Shown here piece after piece: positions 1 to 8,498 of a stretch of DNA of 64,000 nucleotides; position 1 is the first letter of the stretch, and the number at the start of each line of letters is the position of its first letter. The stretch comes from Verrucomicrobiia bacterium (lineage in GTDB: Bacteria > Verrucomicrobiota > Verrucomicrobiia > JADLBR01 > JAIBCM01): the NCBI GenBank assembly GCA_019694135.1, contig JAIBCM010000004.1, positions 191,364 through 255,363 on the forward strand. Reading direction: 5' to 3'. The position numbers were made by a program, and so were the translations under genes. The notes beneath the pieces were generated by a model. The model searched no databases. It saw only the letters and a list, made by a program, of their open reading frames with translations, and was not told the origin of the DNA.

Positions 1-1943
1 TTCAAAATTTTGAAGGAATTAATGGATTAAGGAATCCTTTTGCTAATGAAGTGTTACAAGCCTGTTTGGTAGCTTTAACTTCTGAAAAAATTCAAAAACT
101 AGCTGATAAACATAATATTTCTCCTCGAATTCAGGAACCGTGGCGTAAGTCTCTTTTTGGAGGGAGCGATGATCATGGCGGGCTTTTTATTGCGCGCGCT
201 TACACGGAAACTTCTTCTTCCGCTAAAACAGTTGATGATTTTTTAGCTGCGCTGCAAAACGGCCAATTTTCGGCTTGTGGTGAGGGAGGGAGTATTCAAG
301 TTTTTGCTTCGGGTATTTATCATACCGCGCATCGTTTTGTGAATGATTATTTGCAAAAACGCGCTCCGCTTTATGCCAGCTTGCTAGGCAAAATGGTGGA
401 GCGTTTTTTAGAAGGGAAAAATCCTACCATCTTTTCTTTTAAGGAAAAAGTGGGCTTGGTGGCTGATACGATTCGTCATGGTCAGGTTTTTTCTTTGTTA
501 AAATTGGGCAATTCCATTCCTAAAGATTTCTCGGATTTTTTTAAGCGACCGGATCTGAAACAACGTTTGGATGAGGTGATGCGATCGGAGTCTTTGCCTG
601 AGCGGCGCGCTTTTTTTGTGGCGTCTGAAGTTTCCAATTATTTGGGTTATCGACTTTTTAAGCAAACGATTGATCGCATGAATTCGGGCGATTTTTTAGG
701 AGCGTTACAATCGGCGAGCACTCTGTTACCCGTGGCGACCACGGTTTTGCCCTATTTTGTGGCGTTTCAATCATTGTTTTCTAATCGTCGATTTCTGGAG
801 CAGGTGAGCCGTGAATTTTGTCATGAGAATTCCGGGGTTTTACAAAATAATAAGCGAGCTTGGTTTACGGACACCTTGGATGATGTGAATGGTGTGGCGC
901 GTACGATTCGAACCATGACACGTCATGTGCGTGAGTTGGGTCACGATTTAACTGTTGTGACTTCTCGTACGGAAACGGGAGAATCAGAATTTTTTATTCA
1001 TAATTTTCGACCTATTGGCGAATTTGAAATTCCCGAATATCGGATTCAGCGACTGAGTTTTCCACCTATTTTAGAAATGTTAGATTATGTTCAAAAAGAA
1101 AAATTTTCGGAAATTATTATTAGCACTCCAGGGCCTGTGGGAGTAGTGGGATTGATGGCAGCAAAAATGTTTGGACTGCCTGTGAGCGGTATTTATCACA
1201 CGGATTTTCCGCAATATGTCAAAATTTTAAGTGAAGATGATGCGATGGAGACGTTGACGTGGAATTATATGCAATGGTTTTACGGGCAGTTGGATATTAT
1301 TTATTCCAATTCACGTTATTATCGTGATTTGTGGGAGGCGCGTGGCATTGCTTCTAATAAATTAAAAATTTTTCCGCGAGGGTTAGACACCGATTTATTT
1401 CATGAGAAGCATCGCAATGCGACTTATTGGAAGAGTAAGGGGTTGCAAAATAAAGTTGTGTTGTATGTGGGAAGAATTTCGAAAGAAAAAGATTTGGATT
1501 TGATTCCTGACATCGCATCGGAATTAAGAGAAAGAAAATGTTCCGTGAGCTGGGCTTTTGTGGGAGATGGACCGTTTCGAGAGGAGTTGCAACAACGCAT
1601 GCCACAAGCGGTTTTTACCGGCGTGGTAACAGGGGAAGAGTTGGGGATAGCTTATGCGTCGGCTGATTTATTTTTATTTCCCAGCACGACCGATACTTAT
1701 GGCAATGTGATTGTGGAAGCGTGTGCGGCGGGTTTACCCGTGATAGTGTCTGATGTGGGTGGTCCTAAGGAATTGGTGAAGAGCGGTATTCCAGGAGTGA
1801 TTTGTGCGAAGCGAAATGTGAAACAGTTTGCTGATGCGATTGAAAACTGGAGCAAAAATCCGCCAAAATTTGAGCGTCCGAACCTCGCCATTTTAAACGG
1901 TTGGCAGGAAGCAGCTAAGAAATTTTGGACTAAAGAAGATTAA
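1..1943 (+). CDS. PHP-domain / family 4 glycosyltransferase fusion (5' truncated)
   Basis: The reading frame is open from base 3 of the window, so the gene starts upstream and the GTG at 51 is only an internal codon. The first part, with the motif GGSDDHGGLFIA, resembles the C-terminal half of a PHP-type metal-dependent phosphoesterase. After a helical linker, the second half from about base 840 is a GT-B glycosyltransferase of the GT4 kind. It shows DTLDDVNGVARTIRTM near its start, a conserved VLYVGRISKEKDLDL segment, and the FLFPSTTDTYGNVIVEA donor-binding region. The GT half resembles enzymes that glycosylate diacylglycerol or phosphatidylinositol lipids; the acceptor here is unknown. The stop overlaps the convergent prepilin gene by four bases. 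The fusion is seen directly; the function of the PHP part is inferred. Confidence 0.8.
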   Translation, partial: QNFEGINGLRNPFANEVLQACLVALTSEKIQKLADKHNISPRIQEPWRKSLFGGSDDHGGLFIARAYTETSSSAKTVDDFLAALQNGQFSACGEGGSIQVFASGIYHTAHRFVNDYLQKRAPLYASLLGKMVERFLEGKNPTIFSFKEKVGLVADTIRHGQVFSLLKLGNSIPKDFSDFFKRPDLKQRLDEVMRSESLPERRAFFVASEVSNYLGYRLFKQTIDRMNSGDFLGALQSASTLLPVATTVLPYFVAFQSLFSNRRFLEQVSREFCHENSGVLQNNKRAWFTDTLDDVNGVARTIRTMTRHVRELGHDLTVVTSRTETGESEFFIHNFRPIGEFEIPEYRIQRLSFPPILEMLDYVQKEKFSEIIISTPGPVGVVGLMAAKMFGLPVSGIYHTDFPQYVKILSEDDAMETLTWNYMQWFYGQLDIIYSNSRYYRDLWEARGIASNKLKIFPRGLDTDLFHEKHRNATYWKSKGLQNKVVLYVGRISKEKDLDLIPDIASELRERKCSVSWAFVGDGPFREELQQRMPQAVFTGVVTGEELGIAYASADLFLFPSTTDTYGNVIVEACAAGLPVIVSDVGGPKELVKSGIPGVICAKRNVKQFADAIENWSKNPPKFERPNLAILNGWQEAAKKFWTKED

Positions 1944-2623
1944 AGCTCTGGGCTGAGGGCTTTGATATTTAATTGAAAAGAATCTTCCGTGCCACCGAGC
2001 TGCACAGAGCCATCCGATTTTTTAGGAACCCAAGAGACGCTTCCATCGACTCGAAGCACATGAATGCCATTGCCGCCATGAATTTGTGGAAGCAGGTCGT
2101 TAGCCTTCCATCCTTTTTCACCATTACGCGTAATTCCACCGCGGGTGGGGTTCCAGGCCAAAGGCTCGATGGATTCTGAACCTTCGCTGTGACCTGCAAA
2201 ATAGGCATAAGAATTTTCTCCGCGTTCTAATGCTTTAGAATAGTTAGGGGCAGTTCCAATGTCGTTATCACCTTTTTTAAAGAAAGGGACGCCCGGGGTA
2301 TAAAAAATTCGCTCATCTCTTAAAGTGCCTGCTCCAAACAATGCCCGAAATGCGACATTGGCATTGGGTGCAAAAGTGTCGTTGCCTTCGTCGTCCATAG
2401 GCCAATTTTTAGGAAATTGACCATCGTAATCATTAGCAAAAAGTTTAATCGAAAGGCCTACTTGCTTTAAATTGCTGACGTCTTGCACTTTAAATCCTTC
2501 TCGTCGAGCTTTGTTAAGCGCAGGAAGCGCTAAGCCAGCTAAAAGTGCGATGATACTAATAACTACCAAAAGTTCGACTAAGGTGAAAGCGTTAGATTTT
2601 TTTATGGTTTTCATCATTTTCAT
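1940..2623 (-). CDS. Type II secretion / type IV pilin-like prepilin (pseudopilin)
   Basis: A 227-residue protein with a short basic leader and the class III signal AFTLVELLVVISIIALLAGL. The prepilin peptidase would cut just before the Phe and methylate it, and Glu+5 is present. The rest is a small globular head ending in the segment GGNGIHVLRVDGSVSWVPKK. This matches the abundant single-gene pseudopilins of Verrucomicrobia, Lentisphaerae and Planctomycetes, whose role is mostly unknown. Two PilT-type ATPases sit about 17 kb away, but no pilus assembly genes lie beside it. ATG at 2623 was chosen; two further Met codons follow within five residues and change little. It may share a promoter with the Gly-rich gene just upstream. 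Confidence 0.85.
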   Translation of the reverse strand: MKMMKTIKKSNAFTLVELLVVISIIALLAGLALPALNKARREGFKVQDVSNLKQVGLSIKLFANDYDGQFPKNWPMDDEGNDTFAPNANVAFRALFGAGTLRDERIFYTPGVPFFKKGDNDIGTAPNYSKALERGENSYAYFAGHSEGSESIEPLAWNPTRGGITRNGEKGWKANDLLPQIHGGNGIHVLRVDGSVSWVPKKSDGSVQLGGTEDSFQLNIKALSPEL

Positions 2624-2635
2624 AATTTTTGTCCC

Positions 2636-3154
2636 TTATTTTTTTCTACGATTCAAAAAGAAAGTGGTCAATCCGATTATTATCAAAAGTGCGGCGCCAA
2701 TAATAAGGCCCCACGGCAAAGATTTTGTTGCTGCGGCTTCTTGTTCAGGGCCAATATTTAATCCGCCACCAGTAGAAGAAGATGTTTGGGATTTATCTAA
2801 ATTAAGTCCTCCCGAAGGCGCTTGATTGGTGTCTTCTTCTTGAGAAGTGTTTTGATTAAAGTTTAGTCCGCCCCCATCTTGAGCGCCATTTGCGTTAGCA
2901 TTGGGATTTAATCCGCCGCCACCGCCCTGAGCGCCACCCTGACTTGTTCCTGGGCTTAAACCGCCACCCCCTTCGGCTTCGTCTTTTTCTTCTGATTCGA
3001 CTCCACCACCGCCTTGCGCGGAGCCGGATCCTGGCGAGATGCCGCCACCGCCTTGGGCTTGAGCAACTGCGGTAAGAGAAAGACAGTTTAAAATGCAGAG
3101 AGTGCAAAGAAGAAAGAGAAAATTTTTCAACTGAAGCCAATAACGGTCAAACAT
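2636..3154 (-). CDS. Secreted Gly-rich repeat protein with C-terminal membrane anchor
   Basis: No known family recognised. From the ATG at 3154 the protein has an N-terminal hydrophobic signal segment ending near AVAQA. A low-complexity region follows, with repeated blocks of three to five Gly followed by ISPGS, LSPGT, LNPNA, LNFNQ, LNLDK or LNIGP, and acidic or Gln/Asn/Ser spacers. The C-terminus is a single membrane helix followed by RRKK. This signal peptide, repeat, helix, basic tail order resembles cell-surface sorting or autotransport anchors, but no sorting motif such as PEP-CTERM is present. The TTG-started extension to 3202 is rejected because it runs through a promoter-like TTGACA. 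It lies 12 bases ahead of the prepilin gene and may be co-transcribed with it. Confidence 0.65.
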   Translation of the reverse strand: MFDRYWLQLKNFLFLLCTLCILNCLSLTAVAQAQGGGGISPGSGSAQGGGGVESEEKDEAEGGGGLSPGTSQGGAQGGGGGLNPNANANGAQDGGGLNFNQNTSQEEDTNQAPSGGLNLDKSQTSSSTGGGLNIGPEQEAAATKSLPWGLIIGAALLIIIGLTTFFLNRRKK

Positions 3155-3173
3155 TGGTAAAGCCACGTTTATA

Positions 3174-3202
3174 TAATTAGTCCTGGAAATGCTTATTGTC
3201 AA
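3174..3202 (-). promoter_or_regulatory. Sigma70-like promoter for the Gly-rich protein / prepilin pair
   Basis: Reading the minus strand, TTGACA (3202-3197) is followed after 17 bases by TAATTA (3179-3174), about 20 bases before the ATG at 3154. The -35 is perfect and the -10 is weak. Confidence 0.4.
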
Positions 3203-3247
3203 ATGATTCTGTTTGCCTTGACCCGGTAAAAGAATTTGCCAAAGTGA

Positions 3248-4219
3248 ATGGCAATTATGGCTTGGTATAACTCAATTATTGAAACAATCGGTGGAACGCC
3301 TTTAATCAAACTGAATCGAGTCACACAGGGATTAGATGCGACCATCGCATTAAAATGTGAATTTTTTAATCCTCTAGGCAGTGTGAAGGATCGAATTGGT
3401 GCGGCGATGATCGAAGCGGCTGAGAAAGAAGGGAAGATCAATCAGGACACGCTGATTGTCGAGCCGACTTCGGGCAACACCGGGATTGCATTGGCATTTG
3501 TTTGCGCGGCGAAAGGTTATAAATTAGTGTTAACCATGCCCGAGAGCATGAGTATTGAACGACGTATTTTGCTTGCGATGTTGGGTGCAAAGTTAGTTTT
3601 AACTCCTGCAAGTGAGGGAATGCGCGGGGCAGTTAATCGCGCGCAAGAAATTTTGAAGGAAACAAAAAATGCTTTCATGCCGCAACAATTTTCCAATGAG
3701 GCTAATCCTCAAGTTCACGCTAAAACGACAGCGGAAGAGTTATGGCGCGATACCGATGGGAAAATTGATATTTTGATTTCTGCAGTCGGAACGGGAGGAA
3801 CCATTACGGGTTGCGCGGAGGTGCTGAAAAAGAAGAAACCGTCTTTCCAAGCGATTGCTGTAGAGCCTAAAGATTCTCCTGTGATTACTCAAACGCGCAC
3901 GGGGCAACCGTTGAAGCCAGGCCCTCATAAGATTCAGGGAACCGGCGCGGGTTTTATTCCAGAAAATTTGCACCTCAATATTGTTGATGAGGTTTTGACT
4001 GTAACAAATGAAGAGGCGTTTGCTATGGCGCGTCGACTTTGCAAGGAGGAAGGCATTCTTGCGGGAATTTCTTCGGGAGCCAATGTGCATGCGGCTATTG
4101 AAATTGCGAAACGGCCCGAAAATAAGGGGAAATTAATCGTGACGGTCGGCTGTAGCACGGGCGAACGTTATTTAAGTACGGCTTTAGCAGATGAAGCGCG
4201 ACGCGAAGTAGGCGTCTAA
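3248..4219 (+). CDS. cysK: Cysteine synthase A (O-acetylserine sulfhydrylase)
   Basis: A PLP-dependent fold type II enzyme of 323 residues, the usual CysK length. It makes L-cysteine and acetate from O-acetyl-L-serine and sulfide in the cytoplasm. The N-terminal ETIGGTPLIKL segment is typical. Lys47 in LGSVKDRIG is the Schiff-base lysine, TSGNTG at residues 74-79 is the substrate-binding loop, and VGTGGTITG is the phosphate-binding loop. ATG at 3248 is used; ATG at 3257 is also possible and would lose only three residues. Within this family cystathionine beta-synthase-like or CysM enzymes are alternatives, but loop sequence and length fit CysK best. The next gene follows after 39 bases on the same strand. 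Confidence 0.9.
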   Translation: MAIMAWYNSIIETIGGTPLIKLNRVTQGLDATIALKCEFFNPLGSVKDRIGAAMIEAAEKEGKINQDTLIVEPTSGNTGIALAFVCAAKGYKLVLTMPESMSIERRILLAMLGAKLVLTPASEGMRGAVNRAQEILKETKNAFMPQQFSNEANPQVHAKTTAEELWRDTDGKIDILISAVGTGGTITGCAEVLKKKKPSFQAIAVEPKDSPVITQTRTGQPLKPGPHKIQGTGAGFIPENLHLNIVDEVLTVTNEEAFAMARRLCKEEGILAGISSGANVHAAIEIAKRPENKGKLIVTVGCSTGERYLSTALADEARREVGV

Positions 4220-4258
4220 TTGATAAATATTCGTTTAATTATAAAATAGAAAGTATCT

Positions 4259-4741
4259 ATGAAACTAAATTTAAATCGTTGTTTGTTAATCGCCGCAATT
4301 TTATTTGCGGTTGCCAGCTCCTCCATTGCCTCTACGGCTGATATGGTCGGAAAACCGTTGCCACCTTTTAAAGGATTGGATTTTATTAAAGCTACTGCGC
4401 CAGATATTAAAGGGAAACCGGTTTTAGTGGAATTTTGGGCAACTTGGTGTCCGCCTTGTCGCAAAAGTATTCCGCATTTGAATGAAATTTACGAAAAATA
4501 TCAAAAAGAAGGATTGCAAATTGTCGGAATTAGCAACGAGCCGAAATCGGTCATTAAAAAATTCATGGAAACAACCCCGATGAAATATCATGTGGCTTCG
4601 GATGAAAAGGGCGATTACAGCAAACCTTTTGATGTTGAGGGAATTCCTCATGCGTTTTTGATAGATAAAACTGGGAAAATCGTGTGGGAAGGGCATCCGA
4701 TGGATTTGCAAGAAAGCGCGATTGAAAAAGTTTTAAAATAA
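4259..4741 (+). CDS. TlpA/ResA-like periplasmic thioredoxin
   Basis: A 160-residue protein with an N-terminal signal sequence (hydrophobic to about residue 24, cut near SIA-STAD) and one thioredoxin fold. The redox motif is W63-C-P-P-C67 inside VEFWATWCPPCRKS, the motif of the TlpA/ResA family of exported disulfide reductases used in cytochrome c maturation and similar thiol repair. The conserved cis-proline region is seen as VEGIPHAFLI. The substrate is not evident from neighbours; a secreted CxxCH protein is encoded about 51 kb away. A rho-independent terminator follows directly, so it probably ends a cysK-tlpA transcript. Confidence 0.85.
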   Translation: MKLNLNRCLLIAAILFAVASSSIASTADMVGKPLPPFKGLDFIKATAPDIKGKPVLVEFWATWCPPCRKSIPHLNEIYEKYQKEGLQIVGISNEPKSVIKKFMETTPMKYHVASDEKGDYSKPFDVEGIPHAFLIDKTGKIVWEGHPMDLQESAIEKVLK

Positions 4742-4766
4742 TTGATAGCACTTTAAAAAAGTAAAC

Positions 4767-4799
4767 TCGGCAAGGGAGCTTCTTTGCCGAATTTTTTTT
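4767..4799 (+). terminator. Rho-independent terminator after the TlpA-like gene
   Basis: Stem TCGGCAA (4767-4773) pairs with TTGCCGA (4784-4790) around a 10-base loop, followed by a run of eight T at 4792-4799. Confidence 0.8.
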
Positions 4800-4878
4800 G
4801 TGGTTATTTTATTACTTGAAAAATAGAATAATCTTTCGGCTTGTGTCGTAAAACGGGTCGTTTATTTGTCAGTTATCC

Positions 4879-6234
4879 ATGGACTGCGATTTATTGATTC
4901 AAAACGCTACGATCGTAACTGAAACAAAATCTTTTCTGGGAGAGGTTGCTGTTGCAAATGAAAAAATTGTTGCGATTGGTCCCGATCTTAATGCTAAATC
5001 TCGTGAAACGATTAATGCTCAAGGATTGCATCTTTTTTCCGCCATCATTGATGCTCACGTGCATTTTAATGAACCAGGTCGCGAATCTTGGGAAGGGCTT
5101 GCAACCGGTTCTCAAGCATTGGCTGCCGGAGGTGGAACACTTTTTTTTGATATGCCACTTAATTCGGATCCTCCCGTTTTAAATGTCGAGAGACTTCACG
5201 AAAAAGCAAAAGTTGCCACTCAAAAATCTTATACTGACTTTGCATTTTGGGGTGGTTTAGTTCCGGGAAATTTAGATCATTTGGAAGCGTTGGCAGATGA
5301 AGGGGTGATCGGTTTTAAAGCGTTCATGAGCGACAGTGGCATTGCCGAATTTTCCCGTGTCGACTTGGCTTCGTTAAAAAAAGGAATGCAAATCGCGTCG
5401 CGTTCAGGGAAAATAGTTGCCGTGCATGCGGAATCCGAGACGATGACCGCAGCGTTGACACAACGAGCGCTTGCTGAAAAACGTTTTACCATTCGCGACT
5501 ATCTTAACTCTCGACCGATTGCTAGCGAGTTGGAAGCGATTCAAAAAGCAATCGAGCTAGCAGCGGAAACCGGTTGTGCTTTGCACGTGGTGCATGTCAG
5601 TTGTGCGGAGGGCATTGCTTTAATTACTAGCGCGAAGCAAAAAGGAGTTAATGTTTCCTGCGAAACCTGTCCTCATTATTTGGTTTTGACGGAAGAAGAT
5701 GTGGAGAAATTGGGCGCGATTGCTAAATGTGCGCCACCTGTTCGTTCGCGTGAAGAAAAAGAAAAATTGTGGAATGAGTTAAAAAACGATCGCATCGATA
5801 TCATTGGATCGGACCACTCTCCTTGCCCACCTGAGATGAAACAGAAAGATAATTTTTTCCAAGTTTGGGGCGGCATTTCAGGAGTTCAACACACTTTTTC
5901 ACTTTTAACTGAAGAAGGCATGACACAACGCCATGTTTTACCCGAACAATTAACCCGATGGCTTTCTACTCAAGTAGCGGATCGTTTTCAGATTTTTCCT
6001 CAAAAAGGTAGATTAAATGTAGGATCGGATGCTGATTTTTTTATTGCTGATCTTAATGCAATAGAGGAAGTTACAGCTAAAAAACTGTTTTATCGCCACC
6101 CTCAATCGCCTTATATCGGACGTCAGCTTCGTGGCAAGGTAGTCAGAACCTTTTTGAGAGGGCATTGTATATTTCAAGATGGAAAAATGGTTGGAAATCC
6201 GATAGGTAAATGGGTGAAACCTGTGGGATTATGA
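4879..6234 (+). CDS. allB: Allantoinase
   Basis: A 451-residue cyclic amidohydrolase that hydrolyses allantoin to allantoate. The metal site is visible: H60 and H62 in DAHVHFNEPGRESWEG, the bridging lysine K147 in IGFKAFM, later His in HVVHVS, and the Asp in GSDHSPCPPEMK. The segment FFDMPLNSDPP separates allantoinase from dihydroorotase, which has MPNT at this point. The rest of the pathway (uraH, uraD, allantoicase, malate synthase) lies about 20 kb away on the other strand. Here the gene instead heads the arginine cluster: its TGA overlaps the argC start as ATGA. A dihydroorotase or hydantoinase role is less likely but not excluded by sequence reading alone. Confidence 0.85.
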   Translation: MDCDLLIQNATIVTETKSFLGEVAVANEKIVAIGPDLNAKSRETINAQGLHLFSAIIDAHVHFNEPGRESWEGLATGSQALAAGGGTLFFDMPLNSDPPVLNVERLHEKAKVATQKSYTDFAFWGGLVPGNLDHLEALADEGVIGFKAFMSDSGIAEFSRVDLASLKKGMQIASRSGKIVAVHAESETMTAALTQRALAEKRFTIRDYLNSRPIASELEAIQKAIELAAETGCALHVVHVSCAEGIALITSAKQKGVNVSCETCPHYLVLTEEDVEKLGAIAKCAPPVRSREEKEKLWNELKNDRIDIIGSDHSPCPPEMKQKDNFFQVWGGISGVQHTFSLLTEEGMTQRHVLPEQLTRWLSTQVADRFQIFPQKGRLNVGSDADFFIADLNAIEEVTAKKLFYRHPQSPYIGRQLRGKVVRTFLRGHCIFQDGKMVGNPIGKWVKPVGL

Positions 6235-7262
6235 AAAAAATAACAGCGGCAATTATTGGGGCATCCGGTTACACGGGCGAAGAACTCATGCGTTTGGTGC
6301 TTCGTCATCCTATGCTAGAACTGGCTGCAGCTACCTCGCGACAATATGTTGGAAAACGTATTGTCGAAATTTATCCGCATCTTGTTGAGGCGGAAATGAT
6401 GTCTTTTACTGCGCCAGAGTTAACGACCATTAACGCGGATGTTTTTTTTCTGGCGATGCCTCATGGTGAAGCAACACCTCTTGTGGAATCGTTATTGAAA
6501 ACGGGCAAAAAAATTATTGATCTCAGCGCTGATTTTCGACTCAAAGATCGCAATCGCTATGTGGAATATTACAATGCGCAACCTGCTTCGCAAACACTAC
6601 TTAATTTAGCAGTTTACGGTAATCCTGAATTGTATCGTGAAGCGATTGCTCAAGCTCAATTCATTGCTTGTCCGGGTTGTTATCCCACTTCGATTTTGTT
6701 AGCGCTCGCGCCGTTATTGAAAGAAAATAAAATTAAAACGGATTCTATTGTGATTAATTCATTGAGTGGCGTTTCGGGAGCCGGTCGTAAAGCGGATCTT
6801 GCGTTGCTTTTTGCCGAGTGCCATGAAAATGTAAAACCTTACAGCGTGGGACATCATCGTCACATTCCTGAAATTGAACAGGAACTTTCACGTGTTGCGA
6901 ATCAACCGGTCGCGGTTCAATTCACGCCGCATTTGCTTCCTGTACGACGTGGCATTCTTACTTCCATCGTCGTGGAACCTCGCGACAAAAAGAGTCTTCC
7001 GTCTCAGCAGGAAGTAGAAACAGGGTATACACGTTTTTATGATAAAAAACCGTTTGTTCGGTTTTTGACTCGTAGTTTGCCAGAAATTAAACATGTGGCA
7101 TGGACGAACCGTTGCGATATTGCGGTACGCGTCGATTCTCGCACGTCGCGTTTATTGATTTTTTCCGCATTGGATAATTTAACTAAAGGCGCTGGTGGTC
7201 AAGCGATTCAATGTCTTAATATCATGATGGGCTGGAATGAAACAGAAGGCTTAACGCGATGA
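6231..7262 (+). CDS. argC: N-acetyl-gamma-glutamyl-phosphate reductase
   Basis: Third step of arginine synthesis: NADPH-dependent reduction of N-acetylglutamyl phosphate to the semialdehyde. The N-terminus has the Rossmann motif IIGASGYTGEEL. The catalytic cysteine is C150 in ACPGCYPTSILLAL, and GHHRHIPEIEQ holds the conserved histidines. Length (343 residues) fits the type 1 long form. The start chosen is the ATG at 6231, which overlaps the allantoinase stop as ATGA and gives the usual MKKITAAIIGASG beginning; an ATG at 6210 would add seven non-conserved residues. The stop overlaps argJ in the same way, so the three genes are translationally coupled. Confidence 0.93.
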   Translation: MKKITAAIIGASGYTGEELMRLVLRHPMLELAAATSRQYVGKRIVEIYPHLVEAEMMSFTAPELTTINADVFFLAMPHGEATPLVESLLKTGKKIIDLSADFRLKDRNRYVEYYNAQPASQTLLNLAVYGNPELYREAIAQAQFIACPGCYPTSILLALAPLLKENKIKTDSIVINSLSGVSGAGRKADLALLFAECHENVKPYSVGHHRHIPEIEQELSRVANQPVAVQFTPHLLPVRRGILTSIVVEPRDKKSLPSQQEVETGYTRFYDKKPFVRFLTRSLPEIKHVAWTNRCDIAVRVDSRTSRLLIFSALDNLTKGAGGQAIQCLNIMMGWNETEGLTR

Positions 7263-8473
7263 AACTTAAAAAGTTTGTCCTGGTAAAACAGGGTGGAGTA
7301 ACAACGCCTCAAGGTTTTGTTTCGAGCGGCGTAAGCGCTAATATTAAAAAAAATCGAAAGTTAGATTTGGCGTTGATTGTGAGTGAAACGCCTGCCGTGG
7401 CGGCTGGCACTTTTACTACCAACCAAATCAAGGCGGCGCCTGTTCACGTTTCCATAGAACATTTAAAAAGTGATTTGGCTCGCGCGATTTTGGCAAATAG
7501 CGGCAATGCCAATGCTTGCACGGGTGTTCAAGGAATTGGAGACGCTAAAGAAATGACGAATTTGGCGGCCATGATGTTGGGATGTCGCGAAAAAGAAGTG
7601 TTCGTTTGTTCGACGGGTCGAATTGGACGATTGTTACCCATGGAAAAAGTGCGACGGGGCATTTCTCGAGCGATAAAACATTTAACGCATGAAGGCGCTC
7701 ATGCTACGGCTAAAGCGATTATGACTTCTGACACGGTCGAAAAAGAAATCGCCGTGCGATTTAAAATTGGCGCGAAAACGGTTCATTTGGGGGCCTGCGC
7801 AAAAGGGGCTGGTATGATTGATCCTACTATGGCCACCATGCTATGTTTTATTACGACTGATGCGGCGATTGATCGAAAAACGTTGAATCGCTGTTTGCAC
7901 GTTGCTGTAGAACAATCCTTTAATAGTATTTGTGTGGATGGGGATATGAGCACCAATGACACGGTTTTGATACTGGCAAATGGGCAGGCTAAAAATCCTA
8001 TTTTGAAAAGTTATCACCCCGAGCTCGACGTTTTTCAAACTGCGCTTAATTTTGTGACACGTGAACTGGCCAAGAAAATAGTGTTAGACGGGGAAGGAGT
8101 CAGTAAATTGGTCACGGTTGCGATTAAAGGCGCTGCGAATACGCGCGCTGCTAAAATAGCGGCGGAAGCGATTTCCCGTTCCTGTTTGGTGAAGACTTCG
8201 TGGGCTGGTAACGATCCTAACTGGGGACGATTGATGGCAGCTTTGGGTTATTCTTCAGCGCGGGTGAGGGAGGAGTTGGTGGATATTTATTATGATGGTT
8301 TGCTTGTGGTAAGAAATGGGAAGCAAACCGATTATCCTGCGACGAAATTAAAGCACATTGTTTCTAAACCTCATTTTCAAATTACGATTCATCTGCATTT
8401 AGGAGAAGGTGAATACACTCTCTATACTAGTGACCTTACCGAAGAGTATGTGAAATTGAATTTATCCGAATAA
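7259..8473 (+). CDS. argJ: Bifunctional ornithine acetyltransferase / N-acetylglutamate synthase
   Basis: ArgJ moves the acetyl group from N-acetylornithine to glutamate, recycling it; bifunctional forms also use acetyl-CoA. The 404-residue protein is of normal length. The self-cleavage site is visible in KGAGMIDPTMATMLCF, where cleavage before T193 would make the alpha and beta chains and expose the nucleophile. The conserved NSGNANACTG and the C-terminal WAGNDPNWGR segments are present. Presence of ArgJ indicates the cyclic acetyl route, so no separate acetylornithine deacetylase is needed. Mono- versus bifunctional activity cannot be read from the sequence. It overlaps argC by four bases and argB follows after 25 bases. 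Confidence 0.93.
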   Translation: MKLKKFVLVKQGGVTTPQGFVSSGVSANIKKNRKLDLALIVSETPAVAAGTFTTNQIKAAPVHVSIEHLKSDLARAILANSGNANACTGVQGIGDAKEMTNLAAMMLGCREKEVFVCSTGRIGRLLPMEKVRRGISRAIKHLTHEGAHATAKAIMTSDTVEKEIAVRFKIGAKTVHLGACAKGAGMIDPTMATMLCFITTDAAIDRKTLNRCLHVAVEQSFNSICVDGDMSTNDTVLILANGQAKNPILKSYHPELDVFQTALNFVTRELAKKIVLDGEGVSKLVTVAIKGAANTRAAKIAAEAISRSCLVKTSWAGNDPNWGRLMAALGYSSARVREELVDIYYDGLLVVRNGKQTDYPATKLKHIVSKPHFQITIHLHLGEGEYTLYTSDLTEEYVKLNLSE

Positions 8474-8498
8474 AGCCATTGTGATAGTTTTTTAAATT

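Noticed and set aside
2472..2825. Plus-strand frame over the prepilin and Gly-rich genes
   Set aside because: Shadow of two real minus-strand genes, with no ribosome site.
3155..3202. Longer N-terminus for the Gly-rich protein from TTG at 3202
   Set aside because: The TTG is part of a good -35 hexamer and the extension is not signal-peptide-like.
4879..6234. Dihydroorotase instead of allantoinase
   Set aside because: FFDMPLNSDPP is the allantoinase form; dihydroorotases have MPNT there.
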